Positions 41,401 to 49,054 of a stretch of DNA of 64,000 bases are shown here, in pieces. Under the pieces are notes generated by a model. That model was not told where the DNA came from, searched no databases, and saw only the letters and a list, made by a program, of their open reading frames with translations. Source of the DNA: Oscillospiraceae bacterium. GTDB taxonomy: Bacteria; Bacillota; Clostridia; Oscillospirales; Oscillospiraceae. Within the stretch, counting starts at the first letter, position 1, and every line of letters starts with the position of its first letter. The stretch lies in assembly GCA_910575265.1 (NCBI GenBank), contig CAJTEA010000001.1, forward strand, positions 330,500 to 394,499, given 5' to 3'. Position numbers and translations under genes: made by a program.

Positions 41401-42316
41401 TACCGGCACCTCCAACGAGAACACCTTCACTATCACCGCCAACCCGACCTATGGCGAGAGCGGTACTACCATCACCCTGACCGCCACGCTGGCCAAGGCT
41501 GTTCCTGCCGAAAAGAAGGTTACTGTGACCTTCACCACTCCCGCCGACAAGACCATTGAGATCGCCGCCGGCGAGACCGAGGGCGAGGTTACCTTCAGTC
41601 TGGCTTCCGCAGATGTCGAGGTCGCCGCTACCGCCGCTGAGGCTGCCGCCGAAGGCGGGAGCGATCCTGCCGAAGCTACTGCCGCTACCTACGTCGTTGA
41701 CAGCCCCGCTCAGGCCTCCACTGCTCCCGGCGCCGAGGACCTGGTCACCGTAACCATCGGCGGCAAGGCTTACGACGTAGCCAAGGATGGCAACGACAGT
41801 GTTACGAGTCAGATTGCGGCATGGGTCGCAGCTTTCAACGCCGACGAGGAGAAGCCCGCTGACTGGACCGCTGCGGCTGGAACCGAGGCCAATGTTGGGA
41901 AGGTCGTTCTCACCTATGGCGGGAACGACAGCATTACGGAGGCTCCTGCTGACTTCCCCGTCACCGGTGATTTTGATGACACCGATACCGTAACCATTAC
42001 AACCGCTGAACTGAGCGCTGCTTCTACCACCTACAAGAGCAGCAAGCTCTCTGTGACCATCGGCGGCAAGGCCCTTGAGATTGATGCCACCAAGACCGAG
42101 CTGGCTGACCAGATCGCCGCTTGGATTGAGGCTTTCAATGGGGCTAACAGCAGCAACGCCACCGCTGCCGCTGGGACTGGCGACAACGCCGATAAGGTCG
42201 TTTTCACCGCTGCTACTGAGGGTTCCTCTGTTACAGAGAGTCTCTTCACGAGCACTCTCGGCCTGTCCGGCGGCACCTTTACCGCTGGGACCGACGCTGA
42301 GGGAGAAGGCGCTTAA
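38429..42316 (+). CDS. Giant SLH-domain surface protein 2
   Basis: A secreted 1295-aa wall protein. The signal peptide (residues 1-27) and three SLH repeats (~29-195) are almost the same as in the proteins at 13753 and 43681, with slightly different repeat bases (NGIVSGYSAATYGSNDGV). The body is Asp/Thr/Gly-rich beta sequence. The last ~230 residues hold two copies of an internal unit (VTIGGKAYDVAKDG, QIAAWVAAFNAD; then VTIGGKALEIDATK, QIAAWIEAFNGA). The start follows AAAAGGAGG, with the same leader sequence as SLH protein 1. The 3' end faces a tail-fibre-like gene across a terminator. Confidence 0.93.
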   Translation: MRNLKRALSLTLASVMLLGMMVVGSSAASYPDVDDNDNVEAIEVLQAVQVMRGDDKGNFNPDSPVTRAEMAVVMALLLDLDYQYYEASCPFNDVAAWARPYVGACYANGIVSGYSAATYGSNDGVTPVQAASMMMRALGYFKYASDYADGFETATVRQGTRIGIFNDVGSSANVAMTRNQVAQMALNALECTMVDAEQSIPNISVGSGDTAVNIEGRVNYVVRTSSDAKVAAAISAAETEGTGTNGVSGYTIELGEQLYNGDLRKESFENGNGIYDVFGSPAVRWTYKNTEIGTYADEADATYTAEVKSKDIYKDLGLSGTVDTYLVIIEDGVTYTAPDEDHNVTEIARNSDKKLGGNGTLVKAYKCVAIDRSGASHDAVIISVVNTYLAQVDGAYNSDEGELDLDVLSTNAPSVESTLEDEDFGGLNNFSDAEYVLVTVGATDATDPSTQEIMTIASAEVMTGEVDKYTKGENVTVDGTSYKYNKGSFYNNDDGAALADIEYEVGKESKFVLDSYGYIIGLDEVNGANSYVYIDEFAAEGKYNRNETFYADAYFTDGTVEDITLNKIDNKEVTGFDGGADKGTTIKIEGGTADAGWYKYTTTNKGEYNLTSIAAGDKAGGSAITSTNTKVVENGETKVIYDTAGSFLRGNNSTSFIIRDGKDVYAYTGIKEVGTVTTKASATPDTVVSAVKDGNYASYVFVDVGNGELKGASKASGDAIFILSTTYQTNKDRDGEYYTYDAILNGRKIAKDASNAVRTDDTAIFGEVGLYTEVYYDDNGMVTDADLVATTLTDDDYGVKKDLDGVSITQKGQTLIFGSSADSVYLDGFIRLIEGTDVTNVTANNLARRFNNSNFTGNVWATFKDGNATGVYVEVLDEVGGGEIPVNVAADVNTALEAAGVEMSAPEQTDGEDAIQLQLTGMTEGDVAKVGYSTGAAARVGTEYVLSTKADAQGKATVTIPAVGAVSEVNIVSFEITTVYDVTGITTETAVTGTSNENTFTITANPTYGESGTTITLTATLAKAVPAEKKVTVTFTTPADKTIEIAAGETEGEVTFSLASADVEVAATAAEAAAEGGSDPAEATAATYVVDSPAQASTAPGAEDLVTVTIGGKAYDVAKDGNDSVTSQIAAWVAAFNADEEKPADWTAAAGTEANVGKVVLTYGGNDSITEAPADFPVTGDFDDTDTVTITTAELSAASTTYKSSKLSVTIGGKALEIDATKTELADQIAAWIEAFNGANSSNATAAAGTGDNADKVVFTAATEGSSVTESLFTSTLGLSGGTFTAGTDAEGEGA

Positions 42317-42349
42317 TTAAACTCAACTCCGGTTTTGGAAAAAACCAGT

Positions 42350-42382
42350 GAACCCCCCGGGCATTTGCCCGGGGGTTCCTTT
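42350..42382. terminator. Terminator shared by SLH protein 2 and its convergent partner
   Basis: GAACCCCCCGGGC, short loop, GCCCGGGGGTTC (one-base bulge), then CTTTT. Confidence 0.8.
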
Positions 42383-42385
42383 TAC

Positions 42386-42925
42386 TCATCCAAAGACCAC
42401 ATAATAATAAGTGTTGTCCTCCATATTGTTCCACTGGCCCGTGTTGGCCACGGTGCCGGGTACCCAGGACAGGCCGGTGTTCGTCCAGGTGATGGTGCCG
42501 TAGCGGGTGTTGTCGCTGATGAAAACAATCCGGTCGCTGGGCCGCACGGCGAAGCCAAGCCGCCCGCTCATGATAATCAGCGCCTTGGGCGGAAAGCTGG
42601 TTTTGAGGGACACCGGCGCGACACCCGTGCCCACGTAGCTGCCCAGCTCGACGCGGCAGTTGCCCTTGCTGTTCACCGTGGTTTGCAGGGCGTTCAGCGC
42701 CGACTGGCTCGCCTTGCCGTTCACCGTGGTCTGGAGCGCCGTCAAAGCGGACCGCTCCGCCTTCTTCGCCACCGCCGCTTGCAGGGCGGTCACCGCCGAG
42801 GCCTCCGCCTTCTCCGCCAGCGCCGCGTCAACCTTCGCGTTGTCGGCGTTGAAATCCTCCATCACCACCTTGTCCGTCCGCTCCCACTGGTTCAGCCCAT
42901 AGTTTTTCGTCTGATCGCTTGCCAT
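42386..42925 (-). CDS. Tail-fibre-like small protein 2
   Basis: A 179-aa protein with the family N-terminus (MASDQTKNYGLNQWERTDK, then MEDFNADNAKVDAAL). It continues into heptad-like repeats (residues ~45-85: ALTALQTTVNGKASQSAL and similar) typical of trimeric fibre shafts. The tip starts GNCRVELGSYVGTG and ends NTYYYVVFG. There is no signal peptide. The ribosome site is AAGGAGG. It is convergent with SLH protein 2 and divergent from the third family member at 43167. Confidence 0.8.
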   Translation of the reverse strand: MASDQTKNYGLNQWERTDKVVMEDFNADNAKVDAALAEKAEASAVTALQAAVAKKAERSALTALQTTVNGKASQSALNALQTTVNSKGNCRVELGSYVGTGVAPVSLKTSFPPKALIIMSGRLGFAVRPSDRIVFISDNTRYGTITWTNTGLSWVPGTVANTGQWNNMEDNTYYYVVFG

Positions 42926-43012
42926 GAGAATTCCTCCTTAAAACCTTGTGGAGCGAGAAAAAGGCCCCCTTGCCAAAGGAGGTCTATTCGCTCCTCTGTA
43001 AGTACGAGAAAA

Positions 43013-43047
43013 ACGTCCCGGAGTGGGACGTTTGTATACATTTATTG
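43013..43047 (-). promoter_or_regulatory. Conserved motif upstream of tail-fibre-like gene 2
   Basis: On the minus strand CCAATAAATGTAT, then AAACGTCCCACTCCGGGACG. Here ACGTCCC and GGGACGT make a perfect 7-bp dyad. Confidence 0.6.
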
Positions 43048-43078
43048 GAAATGAAGGGACGCCGCTTCTCTTTGCTTC

Positions 43079-43115
43079 CAGTAAATGTATGAAAACGTCT
43101 CACTTTGGAGGATTT
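43079..43115 (+). promoter_or_regulatory. Conserved motif upstream of tail-fibre-like gene 3
   Basis: CCAGTAAATGTAT, then AAAACGTCTCACTTTGGAGG, in the same orientation relative to its gene as the other two copies. Confidence 0.6.
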
Positions 43116-43166
43116 CCCGGGAATTATGGAGGGGCGGGAACGCCCCGGGTGAAAGGAGGAATTTTT

Positions 43167-43637
43167 ATGGCAAGCGATCACACACCCAACTACGCGCTCA
43201 GTCAGTGGGCGCCATCCGACAAGGTAGCGATGGAGGACTTCAACGCGGACAACGCCAAAATCGACGCGGCGTTGGCGGCGCTGGAGAGCGGCAAGGCAGA
43301 GGCCGCGTCTTTGGCGGCCCTGCGAGCGGTCGTCGCCGGAAAGGGCAGCTGCCAGGTCGTGACTGGACAGTACACCGGATACGGCCAGTACGGCCAATCC
43401 AACCCCAATTCGCTGACCTTCGAGAAGCCGCCGGTGCTGGTGCTCGTGTCCGGGACCAACACCCTGGTCATGGCCCGGGGAGGCTCCCGCGGGTATGTTC
43501 TGCAAAACGGAACCAGCGAGAGGATTGAGGTTTCCTGGAGCGGCGACAGCCTCTCCTGGTACAGCGCCCGGGATTCCGTTTATCAGATGAACACCGCGGG
43601 TATGGTTCATTACTACGTCGCCTTTCTGGCCTTATAA
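43167..43637 (+). CDS. Tail-fibre-like small protein 3
   Basis: A 156-aa protein, start ATG 43167 after AAAGGAGG. The N-terminus is MASDHTPNYALSQWAPSDK, then MEDFNADNAKIDAAL. The shaft is shorter than in protein 2. The tip starts GSCQVVTGQYTGYGQYG and contains SLSWYSARDSVYQMN, ending HYYVAFLAL. It is the third member of the family in the window and is convergent with SLH protein 3. No signal peptide is visible, so the route to the surface, if any, is unclear. Confidence 0.8.
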   Translation: MASDHTPNYALSQWAPSDKVAMEDFNADNAKIDAALAALESGKAEAASLAALRAVVAGKGSCQVVTGQYTGYGQYGQSNPNSLTFEKPPVLVLVSGTNTLVMARGGSRGYVLQNGTSERIEVSWSGDSLSWYSARDSVYQMNTAGMVHYYVAFLAL

Positions 43638-43647
43638 GGAGTAAAGG

Positions 43648-43673
43648 TACCCCCGGGCGAAAGCCCGGGGGTA
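43648..43673. terminator. Terminator shared by tail-fibre-like protein 3 and SLH protein 3
   Basis: TACCCCCGGGC-GAAA-GCCCGGGGGTA, a perfect 11-bp stem with a GNRA-type loop. Confidence 0.85.
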
Positions 43674-43680
43674 TGATTTG

Positions 43681-46600
43681 TCAGGGAGCCGCGGGGGTGT
43701 CGGCGGCAAGGGTAAACAAATTGTTCGCGATTCCGGTCATAAGGGCGGCTTGCAGACCAGTGTAGTTGGTATCGAAGGGGATGCTGTTGATGGTGTTGCT
43801 CGTGAAATCAATATAGATCGCGGCGCTGGCCGTAGCGGTCAAGCCGGTCCCGGTCTCGCCCATATGCCACTTTCCGCCGTTCTCGAACCGCAAAACCAAG
43901 ATCGCGAGTTCGCCCTGTTGGTCAAGTGTTGCCCCAGTGCTGATGATGACATCCACGGCCTCCAGACGGCCTCCCGCCTTAATGAGGGTATCTTCCTTGA
44001 TAATGACACCGCCGCCGATGGTCGTGTCACCCGCGATGGTCGCGTTCTCCAGGGTCACATCGGGAACGCCGGCGCCTTGCCCATTGGTGAAGTTACCCTC
44101 GGGAATGTTACCAGAGAAGGTCGGGTTTTGAGTGCCGTCTCCGATGGCGTCCATAATATCGCTCTCGGAGGGGTTCTCAACCGTGCCGCCCGGAGTGACT
44201 TCCGGGTTGGGAGACTCGCTGGCCTTGCTCAGGAATACCATGATTACATCGGCGTCCTCATCGTTCTCCTCACGCACGATGGTGATGGTGTCAAACTTGT
44301 CCCTGGTGATGATTCGGTCTGTGCTCAGGTTGCCGGCGCTGACCTCTCTCACGGTGTCGCCGTCCACGGTGTAGATCTTCGCGCTGTCCGCGAGGATGTA
44401 GTCGCCGCTCTGGGCGCCCCCATCGTTCCAGCCTACACTCAGGATGCTGTCCGTGCCCCTGATGCTGGTGATGCCTTTGACGTACTCATAGGTGTCGTCG
44501 CTGGCCGCCTTCTTGGACACCAGGCCGTCTCTGGACAGGTCGGCGCGGTCGTCGCTGTAGCTGTCGATCTCGTACAGGCCGCGGTCCTCGATATCTCTGC
44601 TGTTGACAGCGAAATCCTCCACCTTCTCACCCTGATAGAAGGCCTTGTATAGGTAATAGGTATCGCCTTCCCTGCCATCACGTCTGACGGCGGCCACGTC
44701 CTCGTCCAGAATGTAGACCAGATCGTCGCTGGAGGTCTGAACCTTGCCCTTCTCAGCGGTCCAGACGATCAGCAGGCGGCCGTCCTTGTCCAGCACGTAG
44801 AAGATACCGGCACTAGTCGAGTCCACCTTGGGGGCGTTTCGCGCGCCAGTGAACACTTTACCGTCGGCGATGAACACAGTGCTGTTGGTGCCGGCGCGAC
44901 TCACACCAGTAATCGGCCGGGCCTTGTTGTCAACGCCGCCGTTCACGCCTGTGCCGTTGTTGGTGGGGCTGTAGGCCTTCCGGGTATCGGTCTGGCTGGT
45001 CTGGACCTCGGTCAGCTCATACTTGCCGTTGCTTCTCTGACGGAAGGTATAGAACTTGTGATTGGACACATCATCCTCCTCGGCATCGCTGCCGCCGACC
45101 TTGGAGATGGTGATGGTCTCCTCAGTGCCGTCGGTGAACATGGCTTTGGCGACGACATCGTAACCGACGGTCGTGGGGTCGGCGGTGATGATGAGGTAGT
45201 CGCCCACATTGGCGTTCTCTTCCACCGCCTCAACCCCCAGAACATAGCCGTGGGGATCCAGATACAGGTTGTAGGTGCTGTCGTTCAGGCTGTACCCGTC
45301 GCTGTCGGTGATGTACTCATCGCCCAGCGCCTCTCCGGACTCCTTGGACACGCCGTTGTACTCATACCTCTGGCCGGCGACCACGTAGTCCTTATCGCGG
45401 GCGGAGGAGACCTCCACATCCGCCACGACATCGGCGGGAACAGCGGTCATGACCTCGCCGTCGGCGATGGTGACCACCAGGTAGTCATCCTTCTTCACGT
45501 TGGACACGGGGACATCCTCATCCTTCACGGTTAGGCTGCTGTTGTCGGCGCTGTAGACGGTCAGGTCAACTTCCTTGTCGCCGGCGTCGTAGTCCCCTTC
45601 GGCCTTGGCCAGGTAGTAGTTGGTGATGACCACGGTAGCCGTGCGCTGGTTACCGTTCTCCGTGTAGTACACGTTGGTCACGGAACCCTTGGCGCCGATC
45701 TTGGCGTCGCCGATTTCGCCGTCAGAGGTCCTGTCGGTAAGGGTATCCAGAGTGGTCGTGCCGTCATTCGCGGTGGTCTTGTTCACGCCGTCCTCTTTAT
45801 AGGTGGTGCTGGTGGGAGACTGGCTCAGGCCCAGGTCCTTGTAGATGTCCTTGATCTTGACCTCACTGGTGTAGGTCAGGTCGGCCTCGTCGGCGTACTT
45901 GCCGATCTCGTTGTTCCTGTAGGACCAGCGGACGGCGGGAGCGCCGAAGGCGTCAGTGTCCGCCCTTTTCACCAGGTCGCCGCTGTACAGCTGCTCACCC
46001 AGCTCGATGGTCTGGCCGGTGGTGCCGTCAGTGCCGGTGCCAGTATTGGTGTTGCTCTTGATGGCGGTGGTCATCCTGTCGTTGGTAGCGCTAGTGCGGA
46101 CAACATAGTTTACCTGGCCCTCAATGTTCACGGCGGTGTCGCCGGAGCCCAGGGAGATGTTGGGGATGCTTTGCTCCGCGTCCACCATGGTGCACTGGAG
46201 GGCGTTCAGAGCCATCTGGGCTACCTGGTTCCGGGTCATGGCGGCAGAGGCGCTGGAGCCCACATCGGTGAAGATGCCGATCCGGGTGCCCTGACGGACG
46301 GTGGCGGTCTCAAAGCCGTCCTTATAGTCGCTGGCGTACCGGAAATAACCCAGCGCCCGCATCATCATGCTGGCCGCCTGCACAGGGGTCACGCCGTCGT
46401 TGGAGCCGTAGGTGGTGGCGCTGTAGCCGGACACAATGCCGTTGGCGTAGCACGCGCCCACATAGGGCCGGGCCCAGGCCGCCACATCAGTAAAGGGACA
46501 GGTGGCCTCGTAGTACTGGTAGTCCAGGTCCAGCAGCAGGGCCATAACCACAGCCATCTCCGCGCGGGTCACAGACCGGTCAGGATCGAAGTTGCCGTTG

Positions 46601-46764
46601 TCGTCGCCCCGCATGACCTGCACGGCCCGCAGAACCTCAATGGCCTCGACGTTGTCGTTTTCGTCAACGTCGGGGTAGCTCGCGGCGCTGCTCCCAACAA
46701 CCATCATGCCAAGCAGCATCACGGAAGCCAGGGTCAGGCTGAGAGCCCGCTTCAGGTTTCTCAT
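43681..46764 (-). CDS. SLH-domain surface protein 3
   Basis: A secreted 1027-aa wall protein with the same signal peptide and SLH triplet (residues 1-195) as proteins 1 and 2, closest to protein 2. The central part is acidic and Thr/Asp-rich. The C-terminal ~150 residues read like a short beta-helix or cap (VTLENATIAGDTTIGGGVII, then VIISTGATLDQQGELAIL). The start at 46764 follows GAAGGAGG. It is convergent with tail-fibre-like protein 3. Upstream (to the right) lies GTCTACC element D in the matching orientation. Confidence 0.93.
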   Translation of the reverse strand: MRNLKRALSLTLASVMLLGMMVVGSSAASYPDVDENDNVEAIEVLRAVQVMRGDDNGNFDPDRSVTRAEMAVVMALLLDLDYQYYEATCPFTDVAAWARPYVGACYANGIVSGYSATTYGSNDGVTPVQAASMMMRALGYFRYASDYKDGFETATVRQGTRIGIFTDVGSSASAAMTRNQVAQMALNALQCTMVDAEQSIPNISLGSGDTAVNIEGQVNYVVRTSATNDRMTTAIKSNTNTGTGTDGTTGQTIELGEQLYSGDLVKRADTDAFGAPAVRWSYRNNEIGKYADEADLTYTSEVKIKDIYKDLGLSQSPTSTTYKEDGVNKTTANDGTTTLDTLTDRTSDGEIGDAKIGAKGSVTNVYYTENGNQRTATVVITNYYLAKAEGDYDAGDKEVDLTVYSADNSSLTVKDEDVPVSNVKKDDYLVVTIADGEVMTAVPADVVADVEVSSARDKDYVVAGQRYEYNGVSKESGEALGDEYITDSDGYSLNDSTYNLYLDPHGYVLGVEAVEENANVGDYLIITADPTTVGYDVVAKAMFTDGTEETITISKVGGSDAEEDDVSNHKFYTFRQRSNGKYELTEVQTSQTDTRKAYSPTNNGTGVNGGVDNKARPITGVSRAGTNSTVFIADGKVFTGARNAPKVDSTSAGIFYVLDKDGRLLIVWTAEKGKVQTSSDDLVYILDEDVAAVRRDGREGDTYYLYKAFYQGEKVEDFAVNSRDIEDRGLYEIDSYSDDRADLSRDGLVSKKAASDDTYEYVKGITSIRGTDSILSVGWNDGGAQSGDYILADSAKIYTVDGDTVREVSAGNLSTDRIITRDKFDTITIVREENDEDADVIMVFLSKASESPNPEVTPGGTVENPSESDIMDAIGDGTQNPTFSGNIPEGNFTNGQGAGVPDVTLENATIAGDTTIGGGVIIKEDTLIKAGGRLEAVDVIISTGATLDQQGELAILVLRFENGGKWHMGETGTGLTATASAAIYIDFTSNTINSIPFDTNYTGLQAALMTGIANNLFTLAADTPAAP

Positions 46765-46899
46765 TTGGATTTCCTCCTTCAGTTTTTGGGTCCGGTGGGA
46801 CCCGGAATGTTACCCCATTCCGGGGAGGGATTCGGCTCGAACGAGCCGTCAATTTGGGTCAAAATGGGAACGGATTACGACTATGGCAGCCTGTGGAGC

Positions 46900-47160
46900 T
46901 TAACATTTTGGTAACAAAGTTCTCCATTTTGCCCAAATTTCGCGAGGTTTTCCAATTGCCCCAAAATCTTAGACTTGTGTCACGCCCCTTACAGGGGGTG
47001 AAAAAGTCGCGGAAAGTCGGTGAAAGCTCCTCCAAACAGCGCCTTTTGGCGTAAAAAAGTAAACCTGGTAGGCATCCGGTAGACGTCCTAAAAAATGGAA
47101 AACCGCCAACCCCCCGCGCCCCAGGGGATTGACGGTTTTTTTGGTAGACATTTGGTAGAC
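46900..47160 (-). repeat. GTCTACC element, copy D, upstream of SLH protein 3
   Basis: Minus-strand copy. GTCTACC pairs lie at 47160-47154 and 47149-47143 (11-bp period), and 76 bp further GTCTACC at 47084-47078 is followed by a degenerate partner (GCCTACC). The hairpin lies between them, and the distal half resembles A and C (AACCTCGCGAAATTTGG against AACCTCGAAAAATTTGG). It lies in the ~550-bp gap between SLH protein 3 and the aminotransferase; the rest of the gap holds only the promoter below. Confidence 0.8.
47090..47140. terminator. Hairpin with T-run inside GTCTACC element D
   Basis: AAAACCGCCAA pairs with TTGACGGTTTT. T-rich flanks lie on both sides. Confidence 0.65.
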
Positions 47161-47213
47161 GGAGAGGGTTTCTGAACGGATTTAGGCAACTCGCGTTTTA
47201 GACAAAGAAATCG

Positions 47214-47242
47214 TTGCAGAATTTCCATCAATCGTATATAAT
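47214..47242 (+). promoter_or_regulatory. Promoter of the aminotransferase gene
   Basis: TTGCAG (47214-47219), 17 bp, TATAAT (47237-47242). Confidence 0.8.
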
Positions 47243-47314
47243 GGGCACGGAATAGAAGATAAGGGAACAGGACGTGCTTCACGCCACGTCAACACGGAAC
47301 AAGGAGGCAACACA

Positions 47315-48595
47315 ATGAGACAATTTCAGGAAATGAACCGGGAAGAGCTCCAGGCGGAGCTGGAAAAGCTGACCCAGGCTTATGCCCGGCTCCAGGCCAG
47401 GGACCTCAAGCTGAACATGGCCCGGGGTAAGCCGGGGACAGACCAGCTGGAACTGTCCCAGCCCATTTTGGATGTGTTCAACTCCAAAAGTGAATGCATC
47501 AGTGAGGGCGGCGTGGACTGCCGCAACTACGGTGAGCTCACCGGCATCCCGGAGGCGAGAAGGCTCTTCGCCGACTATATGGGCATCGCTCCCGAGGAGA
47601 CGATTGTGCTGGGCTCTTCTTCCCTGACCTTTATGTACGACTGCACGGCCCGCGCCATGCTGCTGGGGGTGCTGGGGGGCGACCGGCCATGGTGTAAATA
47701 TGATAGTGTGAAGTTTCTGTGCCCTGTCCCCGGCTATGACCGGCACTTTACCATCTGTGAGACCCTGGGTATTGAGATGATCAATATTCCCCTTACCGAA
47801 TGGGGGCCGGATATGGATCTGGTGGAGAAGCTGGTGGCGGAGGACGAGACAGTAAAGGGCATCTGGTGCGTCCCCAAGTACACCAATCCTCTGGGCGGCT
47901 CCTACTCCGACGAGGCGGTGCGCCGTCTGGCCGCTCTCAAGCCCGCGGCCAAGGACTTCCGCATTTTCTGGGACAACGCCTACGCCGGCCACCATGTTTA
48001 TGAGGACACCCCTGTCCTGAACATTCTGGAGGAGTGCAAGAAGGCGGGCAATCCCGATATGGCTTATATCTTCGGCTCCACCTCCAAGATCACCTTCCCT
48101 GGGGCGGGTGTGGCGTTTTTCGGTGCCTCCAGGGCCAATGTGGACTTTACCGCCAAGCAGCTGAGCGCCCAGGCCATCAGCTGGGATAAGCTGAATATGC
48201 TGCGCCACGTGCGCTTTTTTAAAAACGCTGACGGCATCTGGGCCCAGCTGGATAAGCACGCCGCCCTACTGCGGCCCAAATTTGACGAGGTGCTCAACGC
48301 CCTGGAGGATGAGTTGGGCGGCACCGGGGCCGGCACCTGGGTGAAGCCCAAGGGGGGCTACTTTGTCACCTATATCGCCATGCCCGGATGCGCCAAACGG
48401 ATCGTCCAGCTGTGTAAAGAGGCCGGAGTGGTCCTGACTGACGCGGGCGCCACCCACCCTTACCACAAGGACCCGGACGACAGCTATATCCGCATCGCCC
48501 CCTCGTTCCCCTCCCCGGAGGAGCTGGCCGACGCGATGGAGGTCTTCTGTGCCGCCGCCAAGCTGGCGGCGGTGGAAAAGCTGCTGGCCGGTTGA
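47315..48595 (+). CDS. PLP-dependent aminotransferase (type Ic aspartate aminotransferase-like)
   Basis: A cytoplasmic fold-type I transaminase of 426 aa. The PLP lysine is in GSTSKITFPGAG (about Lys257). Other family landmarks are NMARGKPGTDQLELS, CRNYGELTGIPEARRLFADY, CVPKYTNPLGGSYSD and WDNAYAGHH. These match the 1C-type AspAT group (COG1167-like, long N-terminus) rather than classical AspC. The start follows AAGGAGG. It stands alone between its own promoter and a terminator. Confidence 0.93.
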   Translation: MRQFQEMNREELQAELEKLTQAYARLQARDLKLNMARGKPGTDQLELSQPILDVFNSKSECISEGGVDCRNYGELTGIPEARRLFADYMGIAPEETIVLGSSSLTFMYDCTARAMLLGVLGGDRPWCKYDSVKFLCPVPGYDRHFTICETLGIEMINIPLTEWGPDMDLVEKLVAEDETVKGIWCVPKYTNPLGGSYSDEAVRRLAALKPAAKDFRIFWDNAYAGHHVYEDTPVLNILEECKKAGNPDMAYIFGSTSKITFPGAGVAFFGASRANVDFTAKQLSAQAISWDKLNMLRHVRFFKNADGIWAQLDKHAALLRPKFDEVLNALEDELGGTGAGTWVKPKGGYFVTYIAMPGCAKRIVQLCKEAGVVLTDAGATHPYHKDPDDSYIRIAPSFPSPEELADAMEVFCAAAKLAAVEKLLAG

Positions 48596-48659
48596 CCCCG
48601 CGAGATGAAAAACGCCGCTGAACGGCCTGTTCTGAGCTGGACGGACCAAAAGCCAGATC

Positions 48660-48697
48660 GGCCCCCCGCTGAAGCCTTCCCAGCTTCAGCGGGGGGG
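48660..48697. terminator. Hairpin after the aminotransferase gene
   Basis: CCCCCCGCTGAAGC, 7-nt loop, GCTTCAGCGGGGGG: a 14-bp stem without a strong T-run on the plus side. Confidence 0.65.
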
Positions 48698-48747
48698 TAA
48701 TACATTTGAAGTTCGGTACTATAAATAGCGGTTGAACGGTTTGTCCA

Positions 48748-49041
48748 TTGATGCTATACTTTGTTCGCTTTTATCAGCTGGAGGGAGTAGTTTGCCTGCT
48801 TTCCCATCTGCGTGAGGTTCCAAGCCGCGGACATAAATATGGCCTGCTTGGGATCGTTTGCTGTCTTGTCAAAGACGACACGCTTTACCCGCTGGCAAAG
48901 GAAGCTTGCGCGCGGATTCGTCCAGAGGATCGAGGATTTGTTCCGCGCGCTTTGAGCGAACGCGGAGATGGACTGGAGCGGAGCAGAAAAGCGGAATTGG
49001 AAGATATTATGTCCCGGCTGTCCAACGGACAGTTTTTTTAA
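48748..49041 (+). CDS. Small uncharacterised protein before the ROK-like kinase
   Basis: An open frame of up to 97 codons whose stop lies 13 bp before the next start. The C-terminal ~80 residues look coding (LSHLREVPSRGHKYGLLGIV, then LEDIMSRLSNGQFF). The 5' end is doubtful: the ATGs at 48748 and 48751 overlap a promoter-like TATACT (TTGAAC, 17 bp, TATACT), and the good ribosome site GGAGGGA further down has no ATG, GTG or TTG in frame. It could be a truncated gene. Confidence 0.45.
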   Translation: MMLYFVRFYQLEGVVCLLSHLREVPSRGHKYGLLGIVCCLVKDDTLYPLAKEACARIRPEDRGFVPRALSERGDGLERSRKAELEDIMSRLSNGQFF

Positions 49042-49054
49042 GGAGCGGAGCGCT

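Noticed and set aside
43013..43115. The divergent region between fibre-like genes 2 and 3 as an invertible promoter
   Set aside because: The motif pair is in opposite orientation, but a third copy sits alone upstream of gene 1 and the similarity follows gene direction, so a shared promoter motif is the simpler reading.
42386..43637. Tail-fibre-like genes as targets of a diversity-generating retroelement
   Set aside because: No reverse transcriptase gene and no template repeat matching the variable tips were seen in the window.
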